DNA of 64,000 nt from Agrococcus casei LMG 22410 (GTDB taxonomy: Bacteria; Actinomycetota; Actinomycetes; Actinomycetales; Microbacteriaceae). Of this stretch, positions 1-8,987 are shown piece by piece. The DNA lies in contig NZ_FUHU01000044.1 in NCBI RefSeq assembly GCF_900163565.1, positions 124,001-188,000 of the forward strand, written 5' to 3'. Under the pieces are notes generated by a model. That model made no database searches, was not told the origin of the DNA, and saw only the letters and a list, made by a program, of their open reading frames with translations. The first letter of the stretch is position 1, and each line of letters starts with the position of its first letter. A program made the position numbers and the translations under genes.

Positions 1-1740
1 CGCACGCCGGAAGCGCTCCTGCAGGGCACCGCGAATGATGTGCCAGATCATCACTTCGCCGTCTTTGCCCTGACGGAATTCCTCCATGTCGGGCTGCGAA
101 CGGAATGCGAGGCCCACGGCGTCGCCGTCGAAGTCGACCGGCTTGATCGCGCTGGCCACCATCCAGGCCCGACGACTCTTGGACTCGATGACCGAGAGCA
201 CCTCTGGCCAGGCATCTTCAATCTGCTTGAAGGTGAGCGACGACTGCTGCGGCTCGGGTTCGGTCGGTTCGGGCTCGTTGGGTTCAGGCTCTGTCGGCTC
301 GGGCTCGGGCACAGTGGGCTCGGGCTCGGTCGGCTCGGGCTCAGTTGGCGCGGGCTCGGCGGGCTTTGACTCGGCGGCCTCAGGCTCGTGAGCTGGGTCG
401 GGGGTCGGCTCAGGTCGCTCGGGCGGAGCGGCCGCGCTGGCAACCCGGAACGAGTTCGTTGCCGCCTGCACATTGGGCCGAGCTGGCTCTTCAGGCGTGG
501 GCTCGGGTGTGGGCCGAGTCTGCTGCGGCGCCGACTCCTGCTTCTGCGGCTCAGGCGTCGAAGCCGGTGCGGGTCGCTGCCCGACTGGCTGCGACGAAGC
601 TGGCTGGCGCGACGGACCAGCGGGTGCGGTGCTCACCGGGGCAGGCTGGCCCCCGACTAACAGGCGGGCGAGCATGAGCTCGAGGTGCAGCTTCGGGCTT
701 GTCGCTCCCGTCATTCCGGTGAGCGACTTCGCCACGATGTCTGCCGCACGCGACAGCGGACCGGGGCCGAACTCGTGTGCTCGATCGCGCATCCGCTCGA
801 CCTGCTCTTCTTGCGCGCCGTGCAGCAGTGCCTCGGCGTTGTCGCTCACGGCGGCGATGATGAGGTCGCGCAGGTACTCGAGCAGGTCCTCGACGAAGCG
901 GCGCGGGTCTTGCCCGGTCTCGACGACGCGCTCTACCGACGCGAATGCGGCGGATGCGTCGCCAGCGGCAAGCGCCTTGGTCACCTCGTCGAGCAGCTCG
1001 GCGTGTGTGAAGCCGAGCAGCGACACTGCGAGCTCGTAGCTGACAGGCCCCTCTGAACCGGCGATCAGCTGGTCGAGCAGGCTGAGTGTGTCGCGGGCGG
1101 AGCCGCCGCCTGCGCGGATGACGAGCGGCAGCACACCGGGGTCGACCGAGACGCCCTCTTCGTTGACGATCTTGGTGACGTAGTCGAGCAGCACGCTCGG
1201 CGCGATCAGCCTGAAGGGATAGTGGTGCGTTCGCGAGCGGATCGTGCCGATGACCTTGTCGGGCTCGGTGGTCGCGAAGATGAACTTGACGTGCTCAGGC
1301 GGCTCTTCGACGATCTTCAGGAGTGCGTTGAAGCCGTCTTTCGAGACCATGTGGGCCTCGTCGATGATGTAGACCTTGTAGCGGTCGCGAGCCGGTGAGA
1401 TGGTGGCTCGCTCGCGCAGATCGCGGGCGTCGTCGACGCCACCGTGGCTGGCTGCGTCGATCTCGATGACGTCGATCGAGCCGCCGCCGTCGCGGCCGAG
1501 CTCGACACACGAGGGGCACACGTTGCAGGGGCTGTCGGTCGGCCCCTCTGCACAGTTGAGGCACCGAGCGAGGATGCGCGCGCTGGTCGTCTTGCCGCAG
1601 CCTCTCGGGCCGCTGAAGAGATACGCGTGATTCACACGATCGGTGCGAAGCGCGGTCATGAGCGGCTCGGTGACATGCTGCTGGCCCACGAGCTCAGCGA
1701 ATGCCTCCGGCCGATACCTGCGATACAGAGCCGACACCAT
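1..1740 (-). CDS. dnaX: DNA polymerase III subunit gamma/tau (5' part, runs off window)
   Basis: This is the clamp-loader ATPase of the replicative polymerase. The frame is open for 580 codons from the ATG at 1740 to the window edge, so the C-terminus is missing. The N-terminus carries Walker [10 protein letters not shown] (residues 44-52), a zinc module with Cys63/72/75/78, the Walker B DEAH box in YIIDEAH, and the sensor region FATTEPDK. After about residue 390 comes a Pro/Glu/Thr-rich linker built of EPTEPEP units (bases about 249-362), then the start of a folded tau-like domain. A TAGGCT box 7 nt before the ATG supports the start and a leaderless transcript. Identification is secure; only the 3' end is unknown. 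Confidence 0.96.
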   Translation of the reverse strand, partial: MVSALYRRYRPEAFAELVGQQHVTEPLMTALRTDRVNHAYLFSGPRGCGKTTSARILARCLNCAEGPTDSPCNVCPSCVELGRDGGGSIDVIEIDAASHGGVDDARDLRERATISPARDRYKVYIIDEAHMVSKDGFNALLKIVEEPPEHVKFIFATTEPDKVIGTIRSRTHHYPFRLIAPSVLLDYVTKIVNEEGVSVDPGVLPLVIRAGGGSARDTLSLLDQLIAGSEGPVSYELAVSLLGFTHAELLDEVTKALAAGDASAAFASVERVVETGQDPRRFVEDLLEYLRDLIIAAVSDNAEALLHGAQEEQVERMRDRAHEFGPGPLSRAADIVAKSLTGMTGATSPKLHLELMLARLLVGGQPAPVSTAPAGPSRQPASSQPVGQRPAPASTPEPQKQESAPQQTRPTPEPTPEEPARPNVQAATNSFRVASAAAPPERPEPTPDPAHEPEAAESKPAEPAPTEPEPTEPEPTVPEPEPTEPEPNEPEPTEPEPQQSSLTFKQIEDAWPEVLSVIESKSRRAWMVASAIKPVDFDGDAVGLAFRSQPDMEEFRQGKDGEVMIWHIIRGALQERFRRA

Positions 1741-1747
1741 GGACTCC

Positions 1748-1753
1748 AGCCTA
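1748..1753 (-). promoter_or_regulatory. putative -10 box of dnaX (leaderless)
   Basis: Minus-strand TAGGCT lies 7 nt before the dnaX ATG, the spacing expected if transcription starts at the start codon. No convincing -35 was seen. Confidence 0.4.
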
Positions 1754-1872
1754 GCGACTGCCACTGACATCGCAGCGCGGTCTCCACAGGCGGAGCAATC
1801 AGCAGCTTTGGACATTTGTCCAAAGAAAGTCTGGTTCAAATCTTAAACATTTGCAGATCGTCACAATCACCA

Positions 1873-1901
1873 TTGCCTCTTACTGCTATTGCCGAGATAA
1901 T
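1873..1901 (+). promoter_or_regulatory. putative promoter of the SipW operon
   Basis: TTGCCT (1873-1878) and GATAAT (1896-1901) are separated by 17 bases and lie about 80 bases before the first ATG of the SipW cluster, in a locally AT-rich gap between dnaX and that cluster. The match to a housekeeping sigma promoter is good. Function is inferred. Confidence 0.45.
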
Positions 1902-1982
1902 TGGTACACAATCCTTCATGTCGGAGGCAGTCATTGGCCCCGGCTTCACCTATGGCATGAGCCATCAGCATCGGAGAATCAC

Positions 1983-2588
1983 ATGACAGAGAACACAAAG
2001 CGTCGCAAGGTCTTGGCGATCCTCGCGGGCGGCCTCGTCCTCGGCGTCGGCACGGCAGTCACGCTCGCAGCGTGGAACGACTCGGAGTTCGCGTCGAGCG
2101 ATTTCACAGCGGGATCATTCAACCTCGAGGGCGCGGTCGACGGCGCAGCGGGCACCTATGAAGAGCACGAGTCTGCCGGCGCAGCAGCGGCGATCGATTT
2201 CACTGTCGATGCCAGCAACATGGCTCCCTAAGACACTGTCTACGCACCTTTCTGGCTCCGCCTCGACGCAGCCACGACCAGCCCGGCAACGCTGAACGCA
2301 ACCGCTGTCACTGCAGACGGACCGAATGCTGCAAACCTCGCCTATGAGGTCTACACGATTGATGCCGCAGCCACTTGCGGCGCCGACGCAATCGCTGGTG
2401 CTGACACTGTCGCATCAGGTGCTGATCTGACAGCATTCACGCCTGGATCCAGTGTTGCGCTCACCGAAGGCGCTGGCGCAGACGCAGGAGCACCTGCACA
2501 GCTGTGCTTCGTGGTGACCGCTGACGCTGCCCTGGCGGAGGGCGCGACCGCGACAGCCACCTGGCAGTTCACCGCCGAATCCAACTAG
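1983..2588 (+). pseudogene. SipW-dependent secreted protein, interrupted by an in-frame TAA
   Basis: The ATG at 1983 follows a GGAG-like site and opens a basic, hydrophobic SipW-type signal peptide (RRK, then LAGGLVLGVG) ending in AAWNDSEF, the cleavage-region pattern of this family. After residue 82 (MAP) comes TAA at 2229-2231. Exactly the same frame then continues with DTVYAPFWLRLD and runs 118 further codons to TAG at 2586-2588. Family members usually read MAPGDTVYAPF here, so the stop replaces a glycine position. Total length with the stop read through is 201 residues, like the next gene. Either a recent nonsense mutation, a sequencing error or readthrough; a truncated 82-residue product would lose most of the mature domain. 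Confidence 0.85.
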
Positions 2589-2594
2589 CCCACC

Positions 2595-3227
2595 GTGGGT
2601 CGCCATAGCTCCGATGCATCACGCCTGCGCAGGCGCCGAGTGCGGGCCCTCCTTGCGAGCGGCCTGGTGCTCGGCGTCGGCGCGAGCGTGACGCTCGCAG
2701 CCTGGACTGATTCAGAGCACAGCCAGGCAACCTTTACGGCCGGACACTTCGGCATCGTGGGGTCGACTAACGGCACCACGTTCACCGAGCACGCTACTGC
2801 TGGCTCTGCCGCGACCCTGAACTTCCAGGTCGCACCGACAGCGATGGCTCCAGGCACAACCACCTACGCCTTGTACAGCGTCAGCACGATCAACCCGTCA
2901 GTCGCGGGAACCGTCGCACTGCACGCAACAGGCACGAACAACAGCGGACTCGGTGCCCATCTCACATACGGGGTCCGGACCGTCAGCGGGGTGACTTGCA
3001 ATGCGGCCACGTTCAACGGGGCAGGTTCGGCTGCAAACGTCGTGGCCCCCGGTCAGCCGATGACCGCGAGCTCGACCCAGGGAGTGACACAAACCGTACA
3101 GGCAAATTCAGGCAACCGTGTCAACTACTGCTTCGCCGTCACACTGCCGACGACTGCACCGAACTCGGCGCAGGGCCTGACCACCACCGCATCCTGGGAG
3201 TTCGTCGCGACTTCCACCGCCCCGTAA
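2595..3227 (+). CDS. SipW-dependent-type signal peptide protein
   Basis: A 210-residue secreted protein starting at GTG 2595, 6 bases after the preceding frame ends. The N-terminus is Arg-rich, followed by LLASGLVLGVGASVTLAAW and TDSEHSQATFTAGHF, the A-x-W-x-D-S-E signature of substrates of alternative (SipW-type) signal peptidases. The mature part is Thr/Ala/Ser/Gly-rich, predicted beta-rich, with two Cys (in VTCNAATF and NYCFAV) that could form a disulfide. It is a paralogue of the broken gene upstream (both contain a MAPG/MAP motif mid-protein). Related substrates (TasA, camelysin) form extracellular fibres in Bacillus; that role here is inference. Confidence 0.85.
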   Translation: MGRHSSDASRLRRRRVRALLASGLVLGVGASVTLAAWTDSEHSQATFTAGHFGIVGSTNGTTFTEHATAGSAATLNFQVAPTAMAPGTTTYALYSVSTINPSVAGTVALHATGTNNSGLGAHLTYGVRTVSGVTCNAATFNGAGSAANVVAPGQPMTASSTQGVTQTVQANSGNRVNYCFAVTLPTTAPNSAQGLTTTASWEFVATSTAP

Positions 3228-3256
3228 ACCGCATCACCGCATCCGAAAGCCCGAAG

Positions 3257-3805
3257 ATGACCCACACACCCAGACACGCTGGCCGCCAGGCCAGCTCGTG
3301 GGTCGTTGACGCCCTGCTCTGGGTGCTCGCGGTCGCGGGTGCGGTCTGCATTCTGCTCGTCATCCTGGCGCACACGATGGGCATCACGCTGATGATGTTC
3401 TCGACGGGCTCCATGTCGCCGACGATTCCGGCTGGGTCGGTCGCAATCGTGCAGGAGGGCCCAGCCAGCGAGATCGAGGTCGGCGATGTCGTCACCGTCG
3501 ACCGCGGCGATCTGCTGCCGGTCACGCACCGCGTCACGTCGGTCGAACCGGGGGCCGTCGACGACCAGCGCATCATCACGATGCGCGGCGACGCCAACGA
3601 GCAGGACGACCCCCAGCCCTACCCCGTCGAGACAGTGCGCACGGTGCTGTTCTCGATTCCGGGGCTGGCGAATGTCATCGTCTGGTTCGGCGACCCACTG
3701 GTGCTCGGCGGTCTCACCATCGCCATGGCACTCCTGGTCGGATGGGCGTTCTGGCCCAAACAGGAACGCTCCAGACCTGCCGCTCTAGCGGGGGCTGAAC
3801 AATGA
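3257..3805 (+). CDS. sipW: signal peptidase I, SipW/ER type
   Basis: A 182-residue membrane protease that cleaves signal peptides of the neighbouring SipW-type substrates. It has an N-terminal membrane segment (residues about 17-46), the serine motif STGSMSPT with catalytic Ser52, His91 in VTHRV in place of the usual bacterial lysine (Ser-His, ER-type signal peptidase), the RGDANEQDDP box, and a second membrane segment near the C-terminus. An ATG at 3257 gives the family length. A much longer frame running back to 2996 would overlap the preceding gene and is rejected. Its TGA overlaps the next ATG (ATGA), so the genes are translationally coupled. Confidence 0.93.
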   Translation: MTHTPRHAGRQASSWVVDALLWVLAVAGAVCILLVILAHTMGITLMMFSTGSMSPTIPAGSVAIVQEGPASEIEVGDVVTVDRGDLLPVTHRVTSVEPGAVDDQRIITMRGDANEQDDPQPYPVETVRTVLFSIPGLANVIVWFGDPLVLGGLTIAMALLVGWAFWPKQERSRPAALAGAEQ

Positions 3806-4434
3806 AGGCGCGCGTCCTCGCAACCATGGCGCTTGCCGCAGTCCTGGCTGCCGCGAGCGCTGCCCCAGCATCCGCAGCCTCGACGTCACAGGTGATCACG
3901 GGACAGTACCTCGAGCTGGTGTCGACCGCAGACACTGCGGTCATGGCAAACATGCTGCCTGGCGACGAAGTGGTGTGGACTGTGTCGGTCTCTGCAGATG
4001 CTCCAGAACCGGGAGTCGTCGACGTGGCCCTCTCGGGCACTGGCGAACTGCCGCTGTCAGTCGTCGTGCGCGCATGCGACGTCGAATGGGATGACGGACT
4101 GTGCACCTCTGGTGCCACTCTGCTTCGTGAACGTGCAACTGTCGCCCTTGACGGGCATAGCGAGCACCTGTTGCGCTTCGACGCCGAGACAGCCCAACAC
4201 CTCAGGCTTGATGTCTCGCTGGCCGAATCGTCCGACGCACCTAGCGGCGAGACCGAACTTCGCGTGCTCGCCAACGGATTTGGCGACGAGGTCGAGGCCA
4301 CCCCACCGGGTGAAGGCCAACTGCCCGAAACGGGCCTGCGTATCGGCGGAGTGCTGCTGATGGCACTCGGCGCGATCGTTGCAGGCATCGCCGGTGCAAG
4401 CCTGCTGTCACGACGCCAAGCGGATGCGTCATGA
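3802..4434 (+). CDS. LPETG-anchored cell-wall surface protein in SipW operon
   Basis: A 210-residue protein with a classical Sec signal peptide (MKARVLATMALAAVLAAAS, cut near ASAAS), an extracellular region with three Cys, and a sortase sorting signal: LPETG at about residues 174-178, a hydrophobic stretch, then the basic tail SRRQADAS. It should be attached covalently to peptidoglycan by a class C/E-type sortase, which is not in this window. It overlaps sipW and the next gene by 4 bases on each side. A wall anchor for the SipW-processed proteins, analogous to TapA beside TasA, is a plausible inference. Confidence 0.85.
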   Translation: MKARVLATMALAAVLAAASAAPASAASTSQVITGQYLELVSTADTAVMANMLPGDEVVWTVSVSADAPEPGVVDVALSGTGELPLSVVVRACDVEWDDGLCTSGATLLRERATVALDGHSEHLLRFDAETAQHLRLDVSLAESSDAPSGETELRVLANGFGDEVEATPPGEGQLPETGLRIGGVLLMALGAIVAGIAGASLLSRRQADAS

Positions 4435-5018
4435 GCCAGTCACGCAACCGTATGTCCAAGCACCAGCGGCGCATAGCATTTCGGCGGCGGATACTCGTTG
4501 CAGTCGCCCTCGTCGGACTCTCACTCAGCCTGGTCGCCTTGCCTTCGGCCGAGCAGACTGAGGCTTATTGGACTGACCGGGAGTACACTGCGGCTGGGTT
4601 GACTGCTGCACGTCTTTCACCCCCGCAGGTGAACAGTCCCGTTGATACTTGTCGCAACCCATTCATTGCAGGGACTGTGCTCCAGATCACCTGGCGGCTA
4701 TCGGAAACTGAAATCCATGCCGGCCTCGTCCCTAGTTCAAACACCACTTGGCGCGTCCGGTCCAGCTCTTCGAGTAGCTGGACCTCCATCACGCCCAGCC
4801 ACCAAGACCTGGGCAATGGGTGGTATCGCTCAACTTTCAGTTCTGGTCTCCTTGACAACGTTGGGAGCCTCTTCGGGACAACTCTCATCTTTGAAGGGAG
4901 GACCACGAAGATGATGGCCGGCGGTCAGACATGGATTTCGAACAATCCAACCTCGATCCAAGCCGCGTTGCCCGCGATCGTTGGCAATGGAACATGCACA
5001 GTGACAAACGGCTCGTGA
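4431..5018 (+). CDS. secreted protein with SipW-like signal peptide
   Basis: A 195-residue protein and the last gene of the operon. The N-terminus is strongly basic (KHQRR, FRRR), followed by a hydrophobic segment and EAYWTDREYTAAGLTA, which resembles the W-x-D-x-E cleavage region of the two other substrates. The mature part is Ser/Thr/Asn-rich with aromatic strands and two Cys (DTCRN, GTCTV), likely a beta-sandwich. The start ATG overlaps the previous stop (ATGA). Codon use is less GC-biased than its neighbours in the second half, which may indicate transfer. No specific family was recognised. Confidence 0.8.
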   Translation: MSQSRNRMSKHQRRIAFRRRILVAVALVGLSLSLVALPSAEQTEAYWTDREYTAAGLTAARLSPPQVNSPVDTCRNPFIAGTVLQITWRLSETEIHAGLVPSSNTTWRVRSSSSSSWTSITPSHQDLGNGWYRSTFSSGLLDNVGSLFGTTLIFEGRTTKMMAGGQTWISNNPTSIQAALPAIVGNGTCTVTNGS

Positions 5019-5053
5019 GCATCCAGCAATGAAGCGCTGATACGATGGTTGTC

Positions 5054-5141
5054 GGCTCCTCGCGTGGCGCCATCCAGGCCAACTCCCCCAGGACGGAAAC
5101 GTAGCAAGGGTAACCGGGCTCTGGCGGGTGCGCGGGGAGTC
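5054..5141 (+). ncRNA. ffs: signal recognition particle RNA (4.5S-like, short bacterial type)
   Basis: The RNA component of SRP, which binds Ffh and guides membrane and secreted proteins. The conserved helix-8 core is visible: CAGG, a stem ACG capped by a GAAA tetraloop and CGT, then AGCA. The ends pair over 11 bases (5' GGCTCCTCGCG with 3' CGCGGGGAGTC, one G-U near the end). The transcript is followed by CTTTATTCTTT, a U-rich stop. Position near dnaX is the usual actinobacterial arrangement. Exact ends may be a few bases longer. Confidence 0.9.
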
Positions 5142-5183
5142 TTTATTCTTTCCGTTCCGCAGATCAGCCATTTGCCGCCCGCG

Positions 5184-5189
5184 TAGACT
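5184..5189 (+). promoter_or_regulatory. putative -10 box of the DUF3151 gene (leaderless)
   Basis: TAGACT lies 6 nt before the ATG at 5196, with no Shine-Dalgarno sequence in between. Confidence 0.4.
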
Positions 5190-5195
5190 GCCCGC

Positions 5196-5609
5196 ATGAT
5201 CGGTGAGAACCTGCTCGGACCAGAGCCCACACTCCTGCCCGAAAACACTGCGGTCTCGCAAGCACTCGCTCACGGCACTGCGCCGGCGGATGTCGTGCGT
5301 GCGCATCCGGAGTCTCCCCTCGCTTGGGCGGAACTCGCCGACAGGACCCGCGCCGAGGGCCGCGACGTCGAGGCGTACGCCTACGCTCGCGTCGGCTACC
5401 ACCGCGGGCTGGACTCGTTGCGGAAGGCTGGCTGGAAGGGCGCAGGCCCCATTCCCTGGAGTCACGAAGGTAACCGCGGCGTACTGCGCTGCCTCTTTGC
5501 ACTGCGCGAAGCCGCAGCGCTCATCAGTGAAGACGCAGAAGTCACGCGACTGACCGACTTCCTGAACGACGCAGACCCCTCGGCAATCAGCGAGCTCGAA
5601 AACCGCTAG
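5196..5609 (+). CDS. DUF3151 domain protein
   Basis: A 137-residue cytosolic protein with the actinobacterial DUF3151 pattern: NLLGPEPTLLP at the N-terminus, SPLAWAELA, and a helical TPR-like middle (AYAYARVGYHRGLDSLRKAGWKG), then PWSHEGNRG. Function is unknown. The family is widespread in actinobacteria. The stop overlaps the end of convergent ackA by 4 bases. The ATG is fixed by the TAGACT box 6 nt upstream. Confidence 0.85.
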   Translation: MIGENLLGPEPTLLPENTAVSQALAHGTAPADVVRAHPESPLAWAELADRTRAEGRDVEAYAYARVGYHRGLDSLRKAGWKGAGPIPWSHEGNRGVLRCLFALREAAALISEDAEVTRLTDFLNDADPSAISELENR

Positions 5610-6808
5610 GCGACAACCGCCGCGACCTGCTGCGCGATCTCGAGCTCTTCGTTCGTGGGCACAACCCACACCGCAATAGCGGACTCGTCGGCCGAGATGC
5701 GGCGCTCTTTCGCGTCACCATCGGGCCCGGTTCCAGCGTTGCGGTCGGCGTCGATCACGATGCCGAACGACTCGAGGCCGGCCAGCGACTCGGCACGAGT
5801 TTCGGCACTGTTCTCGCCGACGCCTGCGGTAAATGCGAGCGCATCCGTGCGGCCCAACTGCGCCATGTACTGCCCGACGACACCGCGAATCCGATACGTG
5901 TAGGTTTCAAGAGCAACGCGCGCAGCCTCAACACCCGCGCCAGCGCTGGCCCGCACGTCGCGCATGTCATTCGAGCCGGCCATGCCGAGCAGGCCAGACC
6001 GCTTGTTCAACAGGGTGTCGAGATCGTCGATCGAGTACCCACCGTTGCGAGCAAGGTGCAGCAGCACGCTCGCATCAATATCGCCGGTGCGCGTGCCCAT
6101 GACGAGCCCCGCAAGCGGCGTCATGCCCATGCTCGTTTCGACCGATTCGCCGCCCCGAACAGCACACGCGGATGAGCCATTGCCCAGGTGCAACACGATC
6201 GAGTTCGTCTCGCCAAGGGGTTTACCGACAAGCTCCGCGAGCCTGCGCGACACAAACTGGTGGCTCGTGCCGTGGAAGCCGTATTTGCGCACTCGGTGCT
6301 CTTCGGCAACCGAGCGATCCAGAGCGTACGTGTATGCAGCGGGCGGCAACGTGAGGTGGAAGGCGGTGTCGAACACGGCCACGTGGGGCAGGTTCGCGAA
6401 CGCTGCTCGAGCGGCACGGATGCCCACCACATTTGCGGGATTATGCAGCGGTGCCAGTGGACTCAAGGCCTCGATCTGATCTTGCACGCGGCCGTCAATG
6501 ATCGTCGCGCGGTCAAACCGCGAACCGCCCTGCACCACCCGGTGCCCCACGCCGATCATGTCGGCATCATCGAGGCTGGGGCCGACTGCGTCGAACTGGC
6601 GCAGAACCCATCCGAATGCCTGGGCGTGGTCTTGAATGTGTAGCTCTTCTTGAGCCTCACCGCCGGCGGCATTCTTGTGCTTGGCACTCGAGCGCACCTG
6701 CCCGATTCGCTCGATGAGTCCCGAAGCCAGCGACGCGCCGCTTGCAAGCTCGACCAGCTGATACTTCAAGCTCGAAGAGCCGGCGTTGACGACAAAGACG
6801 GTGCTCAT
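5606..6808 (-). CDS. ackA: acetate kinase
   Basis: Interconverts acetate plus ATP and acetyl phosphate in the cytosol, forming the acetyl-CoA/acetate overflow pathway with pta. At 400 residues it has full family length. Motifs: VNAGSSSLKYQ at the N-terminus, GHRVVQGG, YGFHGTSHQFVS, the phosphate loop HLGNGSSACAV, MGTRTGDID, and FTAGVGENS near the C-terminus. The ATG overlaps the pta stop (ATGA), so the two are translationally coupled in the order pta-ackA. Confidence 0.97.
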   Translation of the reverse strand: MSTVFVVNAGSSSLKYQLVELASGASLASGLIERIGQVRSSAKHKNAAGGEAQEELHIQDHAQAFGWVLRQFDAVGPSLDDADMIGVGHRVVQGGSRFDRATIIDGRVQDQIEALSPLAPLHNPANVVGIRAARAAFANLPHVAVFDTAFHLTLPPAAYTYALDRSVAEEHRVRKYGFHGTSHQFVSRRLAELVGKPLGETNSIVLHLGNGSSACAVRGGESVETSMGMTPLAGLVMGTRTGDIDASVLLHLARNGGYSIDDLDTLLNKRSGLLGMAGSNDMRDVRASAGAGVEAARVALETYTYRIRGVVGQYMAQLGRTDALAFTAGVGENSAETRAESLAGLESFGIVIDADRNAGTGPDGDAKERRISADESAIAVWVVPTNEELEIAQQVAAVVA

Positions 6809-8889
6809 GCTTGCTCCTGCGCGGACTGCGCCTGGATCGCGGTGATCGCGATCGTGTTCACGATGTCGGGCACCGTGGCGCCGCGCGACAGGTCGTTGAC
6901 GGGCGCGTTCAGCCCCTGCAGCACCGGCCCCATGGCAACCGCACCGGCCGACCGCTGCACGGCTTTGTACGTGTTGTTGCCGGTGTTGAGGTCGGGAAAG
7001 ATGAACACCGTGGCCTGGCCCGCGACATCGCTGCCGGGCATCTTCTTCTCGGCAACGGTCGGGTCGGCGGCCGCGTCGTACTGAATCGGTCCGGCCACGG
7101 GCAGGTGCGGCGCACGCTCGCGCACGAATGCGGTCGCCTCGCGCACTTTGTCGACTTCGGCGCCGGTTCCGGATTCGCCGGTCGAGTACGACAGCATCGC
7201 AATGCGGGGGCGGATGCCGAACTGCGCGGCCGTGTCGGCTGAAGACACAGCGATGTCGGCGAGCTGGTCTGCGGTCGGATCCGGAATCACCGCACAGTCT
7301 CCGTAGACGAGCACCCGATCGGCCAGCGCCATCAGGAACACGCTCGAGACGACGTTGACCCCCGGCTTGGTCTTGATGACCTCGAACGACGGCCGAATCG
7401 TGTGTGCTGTGGTGTTGGCGGCGCCCGAGACCATGCCGTCGGCGTCGCCGAGCTTCACCATCATGGTGCCGAAGTAGCTGCCATCCTGCACTCGTTCGCG
7501 AGCCTCTTCAAGAGTGACGCCCTTGTGTGCGCGCAGCTTCGCGTACTCGCCCGCATACTTCTCGAGGTCGCCGCCGGCGTCGGTCGGCAGAATGCGCACG
7601 TCTTCAAGCTGCAGCCCGAGTTCGGATGCGCGGGCGCGGATCTGAGACTCGTCACCCAGCAGCACGACGTCGGCGATCTGTCGCTGCATCGCGATTGCCG
7701 CCGCTTCGAGAATGCGGTCGTCGTCGCCCTCGGGAAGCACAATGCGCATCCGCTTCTGCCGGGCCTGCTCGATCAGCCCGTGCTCGAAGATCAGCGGCGT
7801 GACGACTTCAGCGCTCTGCACCGAGAGATGGTCGAGCAGGTGTGGAACGTCGACGCTCTGCTCGAAGGTCGCGAGCGCGAGCTCGCGCCGACTCACGGTT
7901 CCGCGCAGAAAGGAGCCGCGGGTGTGCGCGATCGCGCGCGCCGAGTCGTAGGTGCCGAGCGGGCTCTTCGCGATGGGCATCGAGAGCCGCAGCCCGTCGA
8001 GCAGCCGCTGCACCGATGGCGGCAGGTCGAACCCGCCGTTCAGGATGATGCCCGAGATGTTCGGGAACGTCTCCGACTGTTGGGCCAGCAGCACGCCGAC
8101 CACCACGTCGGCTCGGTCGCCCGGAACCACCAGCACGCCGCCCTCGATCAGGCGATCGAGCACGTTCTCCATCGACATCCCGGCGACAACGGTGCCCAGT
8201 GCGGCGCGATCGACGAGTGCTGCGTCGCCCGAGACGAGCTGCGCATCCGTCGACGCGAAGAGCTCGGCAACGGTCGGGGCCGAGAGTTCGGGATCATCGC
8301 CGATCGTCCAAACAGGCGCTTCTTCGACGACGGTCGACACGACTCCGCGGATCTCGTCGCGGTCGCCGACGACGCGGTTCACGATGACGGCACCCAGGGT
8401 CGCGTGGGCCTGGTGCAGCTCGCCGATCGAGACGAGCGCAAGCTGACGCAGCTCTTCTGCAGAGCGCGGCTGGCGGGTGTCGGGGTTGAACCCGCCGAGC
8501 ACCAGCACGACCGATGCGCCCAGGTTCGCGGCGACCCGCGCGTTGTACTCGAGCTCGGCGGGGCTGCCGACGTCGGTGTAGTCAGACCCGAGCACGACCA
8601 CCGCATCACAGCCGTCTTCTACGACATGGAACCGCTCGACGATCGTGGCGAGTGCCGCATCCGGGCTGTCGTGCACTGCGTCGTACGTGGTTCCGGTCGC
8701 GATGGCGGCGTCGGTGACGACCGCCTCATGCTCGAGCAGCGCGTCGAGAACGAAGTCTTCGCTCGAGCGCGCGACGGGCCTGAACACGCCCACGCGCTCG
8801 ACCCTTCTGCTCAGTGCGTCGACGAGTCCGAGCGCAATGATCGACTTGCCGGTATGGCCTTCTGGAGAAGCGATGACGATGCGAGTCAC
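6805..8889 (-). CDS. pta: phosphate acetyltransferase (long form)
   Basis: Converts acetyl-CoA and phosphate to acetyl phosphate. At 694 residues it is the long form: an N-terminal P-loop domain (IASPEGHTGKS at residues about 5-15), a DRTGG-type middle domain, and a C-terminal PTA_PTB catalytic domain (residues about 375-690) with SYSTGESGTGAEVDK. A GTG start at 8889 is preferred: it gives MTRIVIASPEG, the normal family N-terminus, and lies 7 nt after a TAGTGT box. The ATG 32 codons upstream would read through that promoter. Confidence 0.95.
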   Translation of the reverse strand: MTRIVIASPEGHTGKSIIALGLVDALSRRVERVGVFRPVARSSEDFVLDALLEHEAVVTDAAIATGTTYDAVHDSPDAALATIVERFHVVEDGCDAVVVLGSDYTDVGSPAELEYNARVAANLGASVVLVLGGFNPDTRQPRSAEELRQLALVSIGELHQAHATLGAVIVNRVVGDRDEIRGVVSTVVEEAPVWTIGDDPELSAPTVAELFASTDAQLVSGDAALVDRAALGTVVAGMSMENVLDRLIEGGVLVVPGDRADVVVGVLLAQQSETFPNISGIILNGGFDLPPSVQRLLDGLRLSMPIAKSPLGTYDSARAIAHTRGSFLRGTVSRRELALATFEQSVDVPHLLDHLSVQSAEVVTPLIFEHGLIEQARQKRMRIVLPEGDDDRILEAAAIAMQRQIADVVLLGDESQIRARASELGLQLEDVRILPTDAGGDLEKYAGEYAKLRAHKGVTLEEARERVQDGSYFGTMMVKLGDADGMVSGAANTTAHTIRPSFEVIKTKPGVNVVSSVFLMALADRVLVYGDCAVIPDPTADQLADIAVSSADTAAQFGIRPRIAMLSYSTGESGTGAEVDKVREATAFVRERAPHLPVAGPIQYDAAADPTVAEKKMPGSDVAGQATVFIFPDLNTGNNTYKAVQRSAGAVAMGPVLQGLNAPVNDLSRGATVPDIVNTIAITAIQAQSAQEQA

Positions 8890-8896
8890 GGCACCA

Positions 8897-8902
8897 ACAC
8901 TA
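8897..8902 (-). promoter_or_regulatory. putative -10 box of pta-ackA (leaderless)
   Basis: Minus-strand TAGTGT lies 7 nt before the chosen GTG start of pta. Confidence 0.4.
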
Positions 8903-8987
8903 GTCCGGCGGATGCGCGAATGCCGCTCGCGTCGAAGCCCGAGCAAATATTGGGTAGAGTTGTGGAGTTGACCTTGAACGGTCACCT

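Noticed and set aside
249-362. Tandem repeat array or CRISPR-like structure
   Set aside because: It is the coding sequence of the EPTEPEP linker of dnaX. No CRISPR array with regular spacers was seen anywhere in the window.
2996-3256. Extension of the signal peptidase to 3' of the preceding gene
   Set aside because: Overlaps the SipW substrate gene and lacks any signal peptidase sequence; ATG 3257 starts the membrane anchor.
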